Shown here: piece by piece, positions 10,930 through 22,461 of the stretch
Layout: every line of letters starts with the position of its first letter
Numbering within the stretch: the first letter of the stretch is position 1
Assembly: GCA_030267565.1 (NCBI GenBank)
Contig: BRXU01000002.1
Location: 3,905,501 to 3,969,500, forward strand
Origin: Pleodorina starrii
Taxonomy: Eukaryota; Chlorophyta; Chlorophyceae; Chlamydomonadales; Volvocaceae
Length of the DNA: 64,000 nucleotides
Reading direction: 5' to 3'
Notes under the pieces: model-generated
The model's input: the letters and a program-made list of their open reading frames with translations, nothing else
Told to the model about the DNA's origin: nothing
Database searches by the model: none
Position numbers and translations under genes: made by a program

Positions 10930-13720
10930 GACGACGTCAGTCCCTAGAGCCAGTCCCCGGGGCCGCCCTAGCGTAGATAGCTAGAGGCAGCTCGCAGATA
11001 ATTCCGGCTTATTACCGACGAACTCAGTTCATTGAATTGGGGTAAATGGACGGAGGTGTAAGATACAGTCGCCGCAAAGCGTAACAGGACAGATGGAAGC
11101 TCATGGAAGCTCGTACGAACAAGCCCGGGGCACGAAGTCATCCACGCACGCATGCATTATCTGTGGATCCGAGGGCCAGCAGCCAGCGAGCGAGGGCGGG
11201 CTCGGGTGGACAACGGCCAACACGCCGGTCACACGCCGGAGCAGCAAAAGCTGCACGCATTGTTGGAGCTTGCAAAGATGAAATATCAAGAAGCCGATAA
11301 GTTGCGGTCATCACATTATTGCCACGCACCAGCATGCGCGAACTCGCGTGCCGTTACCACGCACAACACATTAAAAAAACAGTTTGCAAGCAAACCGCCG
11401 CGCGCGCGCCTGAGTTCGGGCAGTCAACCTAACCAGCAGCTCTTTGCTTAGCTACGTTTCATGGAGTGACAGTCGTCCATTTGCATGTATACCTGTGTAC
11501 TGCAAGTATAGCTCCCAACAAACATGACGGGCAGGCTATGTATCTTCTGTCCATCTCTCAAGCAAGTGTGGAAAGTGGACCGCCAAACGTTTGGCTGGAG
11601 GGACCACGCGGTTACTGCTGCTGTATGCACGCCTCGCTCGTTGGTACCAAAGCCATTCAAAGCCGCATGCTTTTATAATTGAAATTAAACATAAAATAAA
11701 TAAAGCATATTACTCCGGCGCGGGCCTGTGAGGAAGCGCACGAAAAACGTGACCAACGAAGCAAGCGCAGAATGAAATAAACCTCGGCTGCTGAACAAAT
11801 AAATTCCATCTGACGGATTGAACGATGCCATGCACCAATCAACGGCGCAAATGACGCGATACTGGAAAGCCCGGTGGGCCCGGAAAAGAATCGTATCAGA
11901 GCGTCCACCCAAGCAAGCAAGCCAACCGTCACAAGGGACAGTAAATAAAGCAAGCCGCGTCTAAAGCCGCGTCTAAAAGGCGAGAACTAAGCGTTTGAAA
12001 GGCCCGCAGGGGCCCGCCATTGAAAGGCCCGCCCATGCGCACGCATGCACGCCTCCTTATTTTCCTACCTAGCATATATACCGACAGCCAGCGGTAACGT
12101 TTATTTTCTCTTGCCATGAGCGAGGTGCCATGCATTATTAAAAGTCCTACGTACATGCAGGCCCTACGTACATGCAGGCCCTTCATGCCCCTTGCCACTG
12201 TCATGCACTTTGTTGAGCGAGCCTCACGCAAGCGCAAGCTAGCCCGCTGCTGCTACGTAGCCCCATGGTCTGCGTGCCCGGCGATAACCCTGAACCGGCC
12301 GGCCCTGAACCGGCCGGAACCGGCCAGGGTTCCGCGGAAAGCACCGCAAGGGGCCCTGGCTTGACAGCAGCAGATTGCGGGGGATTGCGAACCGGACTCC
12401 AATTTCTTAAGCACCAAGCAATCTACGAAGTTGAAGCCATCCACAGCCATACATGATGCGGCTTCGTTCGCAGAGTAAGCCGGCCGCGGACACGTAAGCC
12501 GGCCCGCCCTAAGGACGGACTGATGAGCCACCAGGGCCGAAAGTCCGTTCGGCGATCGACGCACCGCGAGACCTACCAGGACCGCGATTTGGCGAGCATT
12601 TCTTGGATAAGGCAAACCAACACGTACAGCCGCGCCGTCCTGTGTTGTGCCGAGATTCATCGGATGGTGCCGAGTTCGTTGCAGCAGCTTTGCCTCGGCA
12701 GGCCTCGGTCGTACCATCCACAGTAGCGGGTTACAAAATACCGTAAATGTTGCTAGTCCAATACGCAAATTACTCGACTTTATTATCTGTAAATCAACGT
12801 ACTGAGGTTGTTCCGCTGGAGCCAGCAGGCCGTGCAACTCCCATCCCGCACGCAACGCCAGAGCCAGGCGCAAGCAAGATCATCACAGCCACGCTCTTCT
12901 GTCACCTTCTCAGCCCACAGAGCCTCTGTCGCGACTTGGTGCAGCCTACGTACCTGTCTGCGTAAGAAGGGCTGGGCGGACCGCGGCGGGTGGGGGAACC
13001 TGCAACCAGGTTTTTATGTCGCCGTTTTGCGCTTTCCTGCGAGCAGTTTCCTGCCTGTGAGCGAGCAGTTTACTTCGCGGGCCGCTAGCGCGTTCCTGAA
13101 AGCATTGCGCGGGCCGCCACAAGCGAGTGCTGATCCGCACGATTCGCGTGCAATTGAGCTCGTTGTAAAGCGACCACGCACGACACGTTGGCAGTTCGTT
13201 TGTGTCTGCCTTGCGGTGCAGCCACAACATCCTGCCTCTGTGCACGGTGAATAGGATGTCAGCAGGCCGGAGCGACAGTATCTGCTGCTAGCTGCTGTAA
13301 TAAATGACACATGCGCACAATCAGGATGCAACTCTGACGATGGCAAGGGTTGAGGCGTATGGTTAGCGATAGCCGCGTGCGTGTGCACATGCATGCCTGC
13401 TGCCTGATCTCCTGCCCAGCTATCGTACGTTGCACAGCCCCCGACAACGAACAGCTGCTGCTTCGTGCTGCTAGCTGTCGCATCTATCTGCTCCACGTAT
13501 GTATGTATGCTTGTATATATGTATGTATCCGGTACTGCGCGGTACCAAGCAGCAACCCTTTCCTCGGACCACCGCACACCAGCACGACTGCCGAGCCCTC
13601 CATCTACCACCCTCCCATTACCGCCGCCTGCCTAAATGTATGCAAACTAGCAGCCACTGATGTGCTGACGACCCCCTGCCTGTTCCTCATAGCCGTCGTC
13701 CAGCCCGAACCTGCCAAATA
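10930..13720. other. 5' flank of AP2-like gene A, no gene recognised
   Basis: Duplicated non-coding sequence shared with 19.1-21.4 kb and 32.3-34.6 kb. Short open frames here are not preserved between the copies. A small palindromic cluster of CCGGCCGG motifs lies at 12292-12332. Confidence 0.5.
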
Positions 13721-13789
13721 AAAATGTGTGTGCCCCTGCCTTCCTCCTATACGTATCTTCCTCCCGCATACAGCAGCTGCCGCGTGAAT

Positions 13790-16545
13790 ATGTCACCGAG
13801 GAGTACCACCCCTGAGGAGTCGCCGCTCATGGCCAATGCCAACGCCGCCGCCGCACCTCCGCAGCAGCTATTGGGGGGCGCCCAGCACCCCGACAACGAG
13901 CCCGACGATCGCCCGGCTCTCATGCCGCATCCTGCCTACCGGGGCGTCTCACAGTGTTACCGCTCCGAGCGGCAAGTGGGAGGGAGGCGGGGCGGCCGAA
14001 GTTGGGGTCGCGAAGGCTGTAAAACACACACAAATAAACATGCATGCTGCTCGCGCAGCCAAGCAAGACATCTTGTTATGCCTTGTTGCTGTCTTGTCGG
14101 TGCCGGATCCTGTCGATCACAACCTACATACCTAGTGCTGCTGATGAGGTATGTGTACATACGTCGGTGTATGTTGCATACTGGTGATTGGTGGTCTGAC
14201 GTTGTGCTTCCCTTCCCCTCTTTCCCCCCCCACACATGCACTTGTGCTCCAACAGGTGGGTCGTGACTGTCTTGACTCCGGGCGTATGGCGCCGCATCTG
14301 GTGCTACCAGACCGCGGAGCTCGCGGCGGAGGCCTACGACGTGGTTATGCTTGCGGTGCACGGAGAGCGGGTACGTCGGCAGGCGGGGTCATCGGCAGGT
14401 CGGCGCCGTGACGACAGTAGAGGGCTTCGAACCACCCCGATGGGCGGGGTGGGGGGGGGCTAGGGCGCTTTATTATGTTACGTGGCTGCTGGCTGCGGAT
14501 GTGTGTCCCTTGCACGCGAACCGCATCTTAGGTCGGCGCCGCCGGTAGATAGGGCGCATGCTTTGCTGCCAACACCTATCCATGGCGCGCGGTATATAAC
14601 TGTGCGGGTGTGTTGTTTACCGCTGTACCATGCCGTGCACCACCGCTGTCCTGCGGGCGGGGGCACATGCGGCGGTGCCAAGCCATGCCATGCCATGCCG
14701 GGTTGCTGCAGCCTCTCGCTCAACCGGTTGAAACGCAAATGTATGCCGGTCATACCCCGTATGTAGCATCATCCCACGCCACAATGTCATCCCCAGCAGC
14801 TCTGGTGACCCGGGCACCGGCTCCGCCCTCTGCCTTCCCCGACCGCCAACCCCACCAAACCGCTGCAGATCCGGACCAATCTGCCGCTTAGCCACTATGA
14901 GGAGCTGCTGCCTCACTTGGGAGACCTCAACGTGGAGAAGATCGTCCCAGCGTTAAAATGGACCCAGACGGTGGGTATGGTGCGTGGTGCCACCTACCGC
15001 CAGCGGACTGCTGCAACCTCAACGCTTAGCTAGCCGTTACCCATAAAACTGAAGGTTTTCTGAGTGCAACGCTAGAAAACCAAGGTTTTCTGTGAACTCA
15101 GAGGAGTTGTGCCCTCATAAGGGCGTTGGTACGGCACATGGTGCCAGTTAAGGTGTCCGCGAAGGCGTGGAGGAGTGATTTTCGGGTTTTGTAGCTACAT
15201 AGGGTGGTTGCTGCGAGGCTGTGGGCATTAAGGCCTTAGCGATAGCTTTCGCGGTAGCCGGCCCTCACCCGGCCTACCTACCGAATAAGGACGGCTTTCA
15301 TTGCTTGCAGGTACCCTTTGTGTGTAACGAACGATGATTTCTCATGAAAACCGATGTTGTCACAATAATAGTGACGGGGCTTACCCCAGAGTGGAGATCA
15401 ACCATAGGGTTAGTGTAAGGGTGGATGGGAGATGGAGGAAGTGGATGGATGGAGACATGCGTTGCCGTGGATGGAGAAGCGTTGCCGGCTTGAGCGGCGC
15501 AACTCGGACCAGCAGCAGCAGAATGTATGAGCAGCAGCATTCTAGCTAGCCCGTGTTCTCCTCATTGACAGAAACAATTCCATCGGCTCGCTAACCTTCG
15601 ACATAAATCGCTGCGATATCATCACACGGCTATTAGGTCCTGCAGGCGCCACGCACGACCGCAGCGCAGGCTGTGCGTGAGAGTATCACGGATAGATGCA
15701 GCAGATAGATCAATACTGCAAGGATATTTGCGACGGTTATTATGTCGGTGCGCTCGGCAGCCTGCAGCGGCAGTGGAATCTCTAGATAGGCGGCCGTGCG
15801 TGTGCGCTGCTGTGAAGGGGCAAGTGCCGACATACTGCCTCTTAAGGTGTTGACGCACGATCTGGGCTATGCTATCTGCTTTACGAAAGGGATATACCGC
15901 GGCATTGCCGCGCTCGCTGTACATGCTGTGCTTCAATGTGTTGTATTGTGTTGTGTTGTATTGTACAGGTGGCCCTCGTACGCCGACTAGTTGCGGGCGA
16001 CCCATCCTTGCCGGACGACCACCCGAGTGCAATGGCAGTGGCCTTGATGACGACGTCCGGACCCGCCGTGCTGCGTCGCCGGGCAGCTGAAATCGAGGTG
16101 CTGTTGTGGCGTTTGATTGTGCGCACAGTGCAGGCGGGTGGTGTGGTGTGGGTGGAGCGTAGGAATTAGGCAGATGCATGCGTTGGCGCTGGTGCAACGC
16201 TACGTATGTATTTGCATGCGAAAGCGCTGGCAGTAGTCCGAGCGAGACCGCGATTCGGCAGGCGGATGTATTTGCACAACTATGTCGGCTCAAGCGGGCG
16301 GATGATGACGGATGTGGAGGCACCGCATCGCCTCGTGGACCGAGGAGGCGTTGGCAGCTGCCCAGCCGCCCCGGCGGCCAGATACGCCATCCAGGAGGCG
16401 CGGCGGGAGCGATGGAGTGATGCATGGGGCGGGCCTGATGGCTGCACCGGCGACGGCCGCCGGACGGGCTGGGATCGCGGCGGTCGCGAGCCGGTCAAGT
16501 TGCCCGGGCCCCTACGTACCTGCTGCCCATCCACCCGCCGCTTGA
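13790..16545 (+). CDS. AP2-like gene, copy A
   Basis: Exons read at 13790-13971, 14256-14370 and 14869-14970, with a fourth starting at 15969. Splice phases agree with copies B and C. The first intron begins GC (GCAAGT). Together exons 1-3 give one divergent AP2 domain: AYRGVSQC, then RWVVTV, then WRRIWCYQTAELAAEAYDVV, then RTNLPLSHYEELLPHLGDL, which matches the usual AP2 pattern plus the TNxPLSxY linker. Exon 4 opens VALVRRLVAGDPSLPDD and stops at 16167 unless spliced; it lacks the Ala-rich array of B and C. A block homologous to the end of their fourth exon (RRERWSD) lies at 16311-16440. The role would be nuclear DNA binding. Start codon choice is uncertain, as an in-frame ATG also lies at 13724. 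Confidence 0.65.
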
Positions 16546-17323
16546 CCGAGACGCTGGTCCGCTCCTTCACCATCCAACGAAGAACATTGATTGTCTATCT
16601 TCTACGGGAACGACTAGTTTCCGCTGCTAGCAAGTAGTTAGTTCGGATGGCATCTACACGTTTTTGTACCGACTGGCTGATGTGCTGGGCTGGACACGCG
16701 CGGGCGGTTCGGCGCAGGTTAGTTGCTTGTTCGGTGCTGCGATAGCTTGCCTTCGCTGCCTGCACCGGTCGGTAATATTGCTGATGGGTGCTGGGGCATT
16801 TGAGCTGTGGTTCTGACGACAGAGGGAGATCGAGGGAGGGTCCTCGCTCCAGGGGGCCTGCGTGGGCGGCGGGGAGGAGCGAGGATCTAGTGTTGTTGAC
16901 GGGGGAGCCGGCCGCCGTGTGTACGGAAGAGCAAAGCTCGGGGCTGCTGGCTTGGGTGCATGCATGCGAGTTTGGGAGACGTCTGCGAGTGTGGTCATTT
17001 CACGGTGTAAACAAGTGCAGGAGGTGTCATCATGGCCGTTGGTGCAGAGGATGGAGCCTGCATGCAGGGATTGAGGTCCGAACAGCTATCCTACTAGTTC
17101 TACGGTGCGTGAGAAGGAGACCCGTGCCGCATGCGTGTTGTCCAGCCGGAATGTCTGCGGCTCCTATTATACTGGAGCTTAGCCCTTGTCGCCGCGGTTG
17201 CGAAGGCGATGGAGTGTGGTGCGTTCCGAATGAGCGGAGGTGTCTATCTGTGCGTGGATATGTGTTTACGTTATTAGCGCGTCCCCTATCTATCTACCGT
17301 GTGTTTTTATGGAGACCCACCTA
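16546..17323. other. 3' flank of AP2-like gene A
   Basis: Non-coding sequence shared with 25.2-26.0 kb and 37.9-38.8 kb. No gene recognised. Confidence 0.5.
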
Positions 17324-17473
17324 AGACACCTAACAGCGGAAGGTCAAATCAACTGAAGGATGGATGCGGTAAATCATTCGGCACGAGTGCGATGTAGCAG
17401 TGCATCGCACTCGAGCCGAATGATTTACCGCATCCATCCTTCAGTTGATTTGACCTTCCGCTGTTAGGTGTCT
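17324..17473. mobile_element. 150-bp fold-back MITE-like element with TA target duplication
   Basis: Two 71-bp arms, complementary except at one position, enclose an 8-nt loop (TAGCAGTG). The element begins AGACACCTAACAG, ends CTGTTAGGTGTCT, and is bordered by TA on both sides. TA duplication and full-length inverted repeats suit a Tc1/mariner-type MITE. It is absent from the matching places in copies B and C. A microRNA-type precursor is an alternative reading of the same hairpin. Confidence 0.75.
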
Positions 17474-18750
17474 TAATTATGAGTTATTGCGTGGGGCGAT
17501 GGTGCATGCCATCCCGTGCCACCAGCAGCTGCTCTCCGTTTGGCATTTTAGTCATCAGGATTTGCGTATCGTGCTGGGGTCAAGAATAATCCATGTGTTT
17601 CGTGTTGTTCACCACCAGGCGTGTTGGCTGGTTTATTTCGCCTCCTTTGCGTTTGTTGTGCGAAGAAATCTGGAGAGTGCAAAAGAAGCGGTAAGGCTGG
17701 CTACATCTATCAAACTGAGGCACTGAGGCTGCTACCTGCCGCTTGCGGCTGGGCATACGCAGCGTTGACGTCCGGTCCTCCGTTAGATAGAAATCTCTTG
17801 ATCAAGAATGCGTAATTATCGTAGTGAGTGAGATCTCATTGTACACGCAGTTGGGAAAGAGGCTGATGTCCGTCGTCTGTGGCAGTGGGAGTTTTATGTG
17901 TCACGCACGCCCGGCGGGTGAGGGAGTCAGAGCCGCCAAAAGCGAGCCAGCACTGGGCAGACATGATGACTAAGCCGGAAGGACGAGGTCGATAAGGTGG
18001 TGGTAGGAGCACTGTTAATAATAAATAAAACCATGGTCCTGTGCCTTACGTACCGTGTACCTACGTGTGTAGCACAGTAGCGCAGTAGCGCAGTAAAAAC
18101 GGAAACCCGACAAAAGCAAAAGGCACCCGGGCCGACTGGATTCGGTCGACGAGCGAGGGCCATGGCGCCTCGCCGTGTCTGTGTGCAGCAGCTAGCCGGC
18201 GGACCCGACGGAGGAACGAGGCTCGTTCCGACCCAAAACGCCTCCAGGCAGTCGTGCTCAACGGTGTCGTACGCCTTGTAGAACGAAGTCCAAGAAGACC
18301 GCCAGGCCGTGGGGCTGGTTCGCTCGCAACATTATCGCGGCGAGCACATTATCGCGGTGGCGGGACCGGAGGAAAGTGGGGGTTGACGGTGGCACCGGAA
18401 ACCGGAAGGAGCCAGCTAGCGAGGCCGCGGGCTAAGGTACATCCGATCGGTATCGAGGAGAGTTATGGGCCTTTAGTTGGCGGCAAGGCAGGGTGGCGTT
18501 AGTTACCGGCCTTGAACATACATGGGTGAGATGACACCTCCTACGTATGTAGCCGCCATTTCTGACTTCACACGCACGGCGGGCGGGGGAGAGCCTCACG
18601 CGGTCCCGCCCTCAGCGCTCTCCTCAGCCCCGCGACCTCCTGTCGTCGAATCGTAACCCAACCCTGCGCCGCGCCACTGGTGCTGCCACTGCTGACGGAC
18701 CCTCTGGAGATGCCAGTTGTCATACAGGGCCGCCTACTGGCAATGAGTCT
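17474..18750. other. end of copy A and spacer between copies A and B
   Basis: To about 18060 the sequence follows the 3' flank of the other copies. The rest is spacer: 18480-18560 matches 31215-31310 in the same direction, while about 18590-18760 matches 31395-31600 in the opposite direction. No gene recognised. Confidence 0.5.
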
Positions 18751-19064
18751 GCCCGCCCGCCCACCCGCCCGCCGCCGCCCGCCCGCCCGCGCCGCCCGCC
18801 CACCTGCCCGCCCGCCCCCGTCCGCCCGCCCGCCGCCCGCCCGCCCGTCCGCCCGCCCGCCCGCCCGCCCGCCCGCCCGCCCGCCCGCCCGCCCGCCCGC
18901 CCGCCCGCCCGCCCGCCCGCCCGCCCGCCCGCCCGCCCGCCCGCCCGCCCGCCCGCCCGCCCGCCCGCCCGCCTGCCCGCCCGCCCGCCCGCCCGCCCGC
19001 CCGCCCGCCCGCCCGCCCGCCCGCCCGCCCGCCCGCCGCCCTCCCGCCCGCCCGCCCGCCCGCC
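18751..19064. repeat. (CCCG)n microsatellite, about 310 bp
   Basis: A long, nearly pure CCCG tetranucleotide tract with a few interruptions. The long open frames reading Pro-Ala-Arg or Gly-Arg-Ala on both strands are artefacts of it. Confidence 0.95.
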
Positions 19065-21370
19065 CTAGCTAGTGACACCGACGACAATGCGGTCAAGGCG
19101 GGAGGCGCCTCCTAGGCTGGTGTAGTTGAAGGACCGGAGGGTGGGATTCACAAAGCCCGGACAGGCAGCATGGAGGCTCATGATGTTTATCATAAGACGA
19201 TGACGACGGTCGCCAAACGTCGTCAGTCCCTGGCGTGGAGGCAGCTCCCAGACAACTGCGGATTACTCACCTGGAAATATAATTACAAACCACAGCCATG
19301 AAACATGAGAGATAAGACAACGAGCCCGAGGATGGATGGATCCGAAGCAAGCAAGATAAGGCTCGCTCGGATGTATGGAGAACGCCCAACACACCGGAGT
19401 AGGAAAACTGCTCGAATTAAAGCTTGCAAATGTTACATACATTTAAGCTGATGAGCGTGGGACACATTGCCACCTGCGCGAATTCGCGTACCTGTACCAT
19501 CCATGCATGTTTAAAAGCAAGCAAACCACCTGAGTTCATTCAAACGGCTCTTTGTTGTTTTAGTTTTATAGAATTACAGACTAATTTCATGTAAACCTGT
19601 GCATTGCTCCCAAAAAGCAGGAGTGGTCTATCTGTCTTCATAGCATTCGCGCGCTCAATCAAGCGGCTCAAGCAAGTACAGTGCGGACCGTTTGGAGGGA
19701 CCACGCGGTTGCTGCACGCCTCGCGGGTGCCAAAGCCGCATGTCTTTATACATACTGGAATCATAATACAATATCATGTATCTCCGGCCCGCACGAACAT
19801 GTGACCAAGCAACGAAGCGTAGCTCTAACTCGTTAGAAGCAAGCGTTAAAAGCTGCTGGAATGTTTTTGTTCACGAAGTTTACAAAGTTTACAAAACAAA
19901 CTTACAAAGTTTAACGCTGGCACGGTGCCGCTCGTCAAACGCGCAAAGCCGTGCGTTAAGAGCGTTACGCCAGGTTACGCAAGCAAGGCCTGGCAAGGCC
20001 ATCCGTGGCCATCCATGCCACTGGCAAGCCCGGGCGCGGAGAAACATCAGAGCATCCAAGCCAGCCGTCGCAAGGAACACAAACTGAAACCACGGCCAGA
20101 CGGCTAATTAGCGAGCACCAAGCGAAAGGCCATTATTGACCCCCCGCCCTGACCCGCCCGCATGCACAGCTCGTTGCTTTGGCGCTGTCTTGAGCCTCAC
20201 GTACGCAAGTTGCTTGGCCCCATTCGTTGCCAGGTCTGCCCGGGGCGCGATAGCCCTGAACTGCGCCTCTGGAAAGCCCAGGACCCCGGCTTGGGAACAG
20301 GTTGCGAACCGCACTCCAATTTCTTCATCACCTAGTTTATGCTCCACATGCGTGCCAAGTTTATGCCCCACGCATATGGCGATGATGCGCCTGCGCGCGC
20401 AGAGGGGTAGACGCGTACTAAGCCGGCCGCCCGCACTAATAAGCAAGGACTGCGGCAACCAGCAGGGCCGAACCGACCTCCGCCGATCCGATCGGCTGCC
20501 GGCGTAGAGACCAGGACCGCGAGTTGGCCAGCATTTCTTGGATAAAGCAAACCGCCACGTTCAGCCGCTGTCCTGTGTTGCGCCGAGATTCATCGGATGG
20601 TGCCGAGTTGAAGCAGCTTTGCCTCGGTCGTACACGGTCGTACCACAGTAGCGAGTTACAGAACGGATAAATGTTGGTCTCATGCATGCCCCCTTGTCCG
20701 CAAGCCCTGTACAAGAATTTTATTTCTAGAATTTATTGACTGTATATGAACGTACGGAGGTGCCTCGGCGGCTCTTTGTCGGGCGCTGGACGGAGCTAGG
20801 CCGCCTCGATACTCCCCGCATCACCGGAGGCACGCGCAAGATCATCACAGCCGCGCTCTTCTGTCGCCTTATCAGCACAGAGCCTCTGTCGCGACTTGGT
20901 GCAGCCTTCTGTCTGCGTAAGAAGGGCTGGGCGGGCCGCAGCGGCTCGGGGAACTTTCAAAACCTTTCTTCCGCCGTTGTTTTGCGCTTGCTTACTTGCC
21001 TTGCTGCACCGATTGATCCGAACGATGCGCGGACGAGTGAATTTGCGGCAAAGTGACCACGTTGTAATTTTGTGTCTGCCTCGAGGCGCGGTCACAGCAG
21101 CCTCTGTGCATGGATGGGATGGCAGCAGCAGCTCGAGGCGACAGCTGCTGCTGCTGTAAAAAGCACGACGCGAGCGCCACGCACGCACGAGCGAGGGCCA
21201 TCGATCGTGTCTCGGCTCGGTTCATACGGCAGCCGTCTTTCTCGGACCAGCGCACAGCATGACTGCCCTCCATGACCTTCCCATAACCGCCTGCCAAAAT
21301 GCAAATAGCAGCAGCTGCTGCTGTGCAGACGACCCCCTGATGCTGTACGTAGCCATCGTCCGACCCGCCC
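19065..21370. other. 5' flank of AP2-like gene B
   Basis: Duplicated non-coding sequence matching 32263-34550. No gene recognised; open frames shift against each other between the copies because of frequent small indels. Confidence 0.5.
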
Positions 21371-21479
21371 ATGCATGTATGCCCCACAAATTTGCGCCTT
21401 CCTCCCCCAGAAGCTGCCGAGATCGCCGCGGGATCGATATACGGGATACTGTACCATCCCTGCGGAGTCGCCGCTCATC

Positions 21480-22378
21480 ATGGCACATGCCAACGCCGCC
21501 GGCGCACCTCCGCAGCAGCTATTGGGGGGCGCCCAGGACCCCGCCGACAGGGCCTTCGATCAGATTCTCATGCCGCATCCGGCCTACTGGGGCGTCTTTC
21601 AGTGCCGCTTCACCAGACGGCAAGTGGGAGGGAGGCAGGGCTAAAGATTGTGTCGCGAGTAGTAGTATATGTAGTCGCGACTCGCGGCGGCTGCCACACA
21701 CACACACACACACACACACATCTGCTCAGCTCAGTGAAACTGAGATGAGCGAACAGCTCATGGAACCGGCGTAGCTCAAGTTGGTAGAGCACCGTGTTAG
21801 TAACCGGCGGGTCTGGAGTTCGATCCCCAGAGTCGGCACTAACTTAACCGGATGACGTGGGATCGTACCCCACCGCTGGTCCCCCGGGTGAAAGAGATCG
21901 GGGTGTCGAATGCTGGAGACAATGGTGTCCTCTGGTGCGCGGGGCGGCTGGAGTGGGATGCCACCAAGAAGACTACAACGCTGCCGCAGAGCAGTGGTGG
22001 AGGAATGAGTCTGCATAGGGCCTGGACCAGACTGCATAGCAGGTGGTGGTTGGATAACTAAGATCGGGCGGCGGCAGGCTTCCGAAGGATATAGGAGGTG
22101 GCAATGGCACCGGTGTGCGTGCCCTGGTAGATTACGCAGCTGTACAGCATGCGTTCGGTGGACTGAGGACAGTAGGCGCCTGGGGCTAGCTTAGCTGGCA
22201 CATGGACAATCAGGTGGACGCTGTCCTGTGACGATTACGGCGCAGCGGTGAGCACTTCCCGGTGCAGTGTGCAGACAAGGTGGTACGCCCCTCCTCAACA
22301 GAGGAGTGCTTCGGCGGTCTCCCGTATGTGGGCGGGTTAGCGCCCCCGGCCAGTGTCGGCCCGGCAGATATGTAACAG

Positions 22379-22461
<83 letters not shown>

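Larger units (their letters stand above)
10930..18060. repeat. segmental duplication, copy A (most diverged)
   Basis: Reading along the strand, the order of recognisable blocks matches 19.1-26.4 kb and 32.3-39.1 kb: the CCCTAGAGCC-like left end, the block with AACACGCCGG, the block ending CTCCAATTTCTT, the AP2-like gene, and its 3' flank. Copy A is much more diverged and lacks the 27-31 kb part of copy B. Edges are approximate. Confidence 0.7.

Noticed and set aside
18680..19096. Long Pro/Ala/Arg and Gly/Arg open frames on both strands
   Set aside because: Produced by the CCCG tetranucleotide tract; no splice sites or unique sequence support a gene.
21765..21840. Functional tRNA-Thr gene
   Set aside because: Anticodon and acceptor stems do not pair properly, and the body continues as a SINE.
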